NCBI GenBank assembly: GCA_025361365.1
Contig: JANYAM010000124.1
Coordinates: 1 to 61,047, forward strand
Source: Opitutus sp.
GTDB taxonomy: Bacteria; Verrucomicrobiota; Verrucomicrobiia; Opitutales; Opitutaceae
Direction: 5' to 3'
Length of the DNA: 61,047 nt
How positions within the stretch are numbered: the first letter of the stretch is position 1; each line of letters opens with the position of its first letter. The notes under the pieces are model-generated. The model saw nothing but the letters and a program-made list of their open reading frames with translations. It ran no database searches and was not told the origin of the DNA. Both the position numbers and the translations under genes were made by a program. This document shows, piece after piece, positions 59,456 through 61,047 of the stretch.

Positions 59456-60586
59456 CTATTTGATGGTGGTCACCGCACTGGGACCACTCCTTGTAATCCG
59501 CAGGGCGACCGCCAATCCAGCCAGGGTCGCGCCGGCTACACCCAGGGCCCCGAGTGACCCGAAAATTGAAACGCCCGTCGCATCGGGCTTGGTCAGGAAG
59601 AAAATCAGCACGCCGGCGAGCATCACGCACGAACCAATGACGCGGTCGGTGATGCCTCGCTCATTGAAGAGAAACCAACCGAGGCCACAGGCGAGCAAGA
59701 TGCCGGATCGCTTGATGCTGATGATCAGCGCCGCCGGGGCGAACTGCAGCGCGATGAGCTGGAGCACCATGACGATCGCCTCGAAAATGCCGGCTGCAAC
59801 CAACCAAGCTGGGATATCCCGCCACGGCCTCGTCCAGGCCGAAGCAGTGCTCAGCGGTGGCAAGGCGATTGCCGTCGGCTGAACTACCGGCCGGTTGCGC
59901 AGGCGCACCAGTGTCAGGCCGAAGAACACCAGCGTGAGCATCGAACACTTGCCGATCGCGAGCACAACCGAGCGAGAGACCCGCGAGGCAAAGGCTGCAT
60001 CGCCGCTGCCGCTCAAAAACCATTTGTCGAGCACCGAGGTGCAGGTGAGCAGCAATGCCACCATTAGCATGTAGCGGCTACCCTTCTCCCGAATCATGGC
60101 ACGTGCCGGCTCCAGCCAACCTTGGGCAAACAGTTGTCGGTTCATCACCAGCGAGCCGACCACGACTAGGAATACCCCGATTACCATCCCACCTGAAATC
60201 GCCTCATTCAGGAAAAAGTGGCCGGCGGGCAGGAGAAAAACAGGCGTGAGTGCCATGAAAGGCACGCACAACGAAAGCGGCGCCAGCTGGAGCGCCCGGT
60301 AGTTGAGGATGATCGCAGTGCCCTCCAACAGGGAGTTAAGCAGCAGGTAAAGAATGAAGGCAGTCCCTTGGGGCAAACCCAGCGACGCGCCGATCGCGGG
60401 CATATCGAGCCGGCCACCGCCGGCCAACAGCAGCACGCTCAATAACAGGTAACACGCGAGCGCGAGCAGTTTGCACCAGAGGCTGATGAGCGCCGCATCA
60501 TGCGCCTGGTCTAATACCTTCTTGCGCGAGGCGTCGGTCAGGACATTGAAGACAGCGCCTACGCAAGCGAGAAGGAGGCCGATCAT
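59456..60586 (-). CDS. DMT-superfamily (EamA-like) sugar or metabolite transporter
   Basis: 376 residues with about ten hydrophobic segments (MIGLLLACVGAVFNVLTDASRKK; LISLWCKLLALACYLLLSVLLLAGG; APLSLCVPFMALTPVFLLPAGHFFLNEAISGG; LIISIKRSGILLACGLGWFLFNERGITDRVIGS; GVLIFFLTKPDA). The paired EamA repeats and the NE-x-I and NERG motifs are clear. Within a polysaccharide locus it is a candidate inner-membrane exporter or importer of a sugar; substrate unknown. ATG 60586 begins the first membrane segment. Confidence 0.85.
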   Translation of the reverse strand: MIGLLLACVGAVFNVLTDASRKKVLDQAHDAALISLWCKLLALACYLLLSVLLLAGGGRLDMPAIGASLGLPQGTAFILYLLLNSLLEGTAIILNYRALQLAPLSLCVPFMALTPVFLLPAGHFFLNEAISGGMVIGVFLVVVGSLVMNRQLFAQGWLEPARAMIREKGSRYMLMVALLLTCTSVLDKWFLSGSGDAAFASRVSRSVVLAIGKCSMLTLVFFGLTLVRLRNRPVVQPTAIALPPLSTASAWTRPWRDIPAWLVAAGIFEAIVMVLQLIALQFAPAALIISIKRSGILLACGLGWFLFNERGITDRVIGSCVMLAGVLIFFLTKPDATGVSIFGSLGALGVAGATLAGLAVALRITRSGPSAVTTIK

Positions 60587-60618
60587 AGGGTTGTCAGGGA
60601 GTAAGAGTGGAAATAATT

Positions 60619-61047
60619 TTAGCGGCCAAATCGGAAATAATCGAAGTCGGCGCTTCCCGCCGTGCCGCTGTCTGACTGATGAAGTGAAAACAGCCCGACT
60701 TTGGTACCCAGCCAGCCCCCCTCGCTGGCGAAGAACACTCGCGGTAGCACGGCCCAATCCCCGGTAGCCGTGGCAAATCGAAAGGTAAAGCTTCCGCCCG
60801 ATTCCACGCTCACTCCAATCCTCACGGGCACGAAGGTTACGGCGCCTATCAACTCTACGCGGCCTTCGGTAATCAATACCCACTCGGCTCCCGCCAGTGC
60901 GATGCGCAGGGCCAGTCCCGCGTGGCCCTTACCGCCGACTACGGCCACGCCGGCGACATCACCGGGGAGCCCACGGGAGAAATCCAGGAACGTTTCCGCA
61001 ACAAACCCGCGCGCCGGATACTTCTGGCCGAGAAAATTCGGCAGGAG
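60619..61047 (-). CDS. GH43 beta-xylosidase C-terminal domain (5' part outside window)
   Basis: The frame is open to the window edge, so the catalytic propeller lies beyond it. The visible 142 codons are the beta-sandwich found at the C-terminus of GH43 beta-xylosidases: LLPNFLGQKYPARGFVAET, GVAVVGGKGHAGLALRI, FRFATATGDWAVLPRVFFAS and the terminal FSLHQSDSGTAGSADFDYFRFG. A third GH43-related sequence in 4 kb supports a xylan- or arabinoxylan-directed locus. Confidence 0.88.
   Translation of the reverse strand, partial: LLPNFLGQKYPARGFVAETFLDFSRGLPGDVAGVAVVGGKGHAGLALRIALAGAEWVLITEGRVELIGAVTFVPVRIGVSVESGGSFTFRFATATGDWAVLPRVFFASEGGWLGTKVGLFSLHQSDSGTAGSADFDYFRFGR

Noticed and set aside
1-61047. 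CRISPR arrays, rRNA operons and tRNA genes
   Set aside because: I saw no regularly spaced direct repeats and no rRNA or tRNA sequence other than the tRNA-like part of ssrA.

Overview
The window looks like chromosomal DNA of a GC-rich Verrucomicrobiota bacterium, most likely Opitutaceae. This is inferred from gene content: a glycine-rich RRM protein, a GxxExxY protein, DUF1365/CFA lipid genes, many polysaccharide-active genes, and frequent starts without a Shine-Dalgarno. No 16S gene is present to confirm it. Positions 1 to about 38.9 kb are ordinary, densely packed core genome. From about 39.2 kb to the end is an accessory region that begins exactly at the 3' end of the tmRNA gene.

Core part. 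(i) 1-2.9 kb: the end of an M1 aminopeptidase and a DUF1905/YdeI-type protein, followed by two REPIN-like palindromes. (ii) 2.9-8.6 kb, minus strand: a deoxynucleoside or aldehyde catabolic cluster with deoC, a full aldehyde dehydrogenase, a POT transporter, a shortened ALDH-like protein without the catalytic half, and a small membrane protein. A 437-bp GxxExxY cassette with perfect 20-bp terminal inverted repeats sits inside it. (iii) 8.7-16.5 kb: thioesterases, RarD/EamA transporter, SGNH hydrolase, FKBP, DacA-type carboxypeptidase, a frameshifted 2-hydroxyacid dehydrogenase, uracil-DNA glycosylase, RRM protein and DUF3016. (iv) 16.7-25.5 kb: a TetR regulator and a fatty-acid modification locus (desaturase, FAD oxidoreductase, DUF1365, CFA synthase, DUF1475-like, DUF1295, second CFA-like methyltransferase, TPR), several of them overlapping by 4 bp. 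(v) 25.5-38.7 kb: EamA transporter, TlpA, LysR, PLPBP (YggS), SirB1-like protein, aroE, prepilin peptidase, YgfZ, DAHP synthase with a structured leader, malate dehydrogenase, MutT-type Nudix and a long acyl-CoA dehydrogenase.

Accessory part. ssrA (38876-39231) is followed by the C-terminal remnant of a serine recombinase whose stop codon lies inside the tmRNA 3' end, which marks ssrA as an island attachment site. Next comes a scrap zone with two different IS3-family elements (one with a nonsense codon in orfA), an N-terminal GH27 fragment and a nucleotidyltransferase gene overlapping a small ORF. The rest (43.8-61.0 kb) is a plant-polysaccharide-type locus: a DUF5703/GH95-like protein, an unassigned secreted barrel-like protein, GH39, a beta-helix protein, an IS5 remnant, a kelch protein, GH116, a secreted RbsD/FucU-like protein, GH43 plus a C-terminal domain, a chimeric GH43 pseudogene, a DMT transporter and the C-terminus of another GH43 enzyme. 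Together they could release and import xylose-, arabinose- or glucose-containing oligosaccharides. The substrate is inferred, not shown.

Most interesting leads: four sequence-distinct REPIN-like elements, the GxxExxY cassette, the structured RNA ahead of the DAHP synthase gene, the split ALDH16-like gene pair, the methylated or cyclopropane lipid locus, and the island at ssrA.
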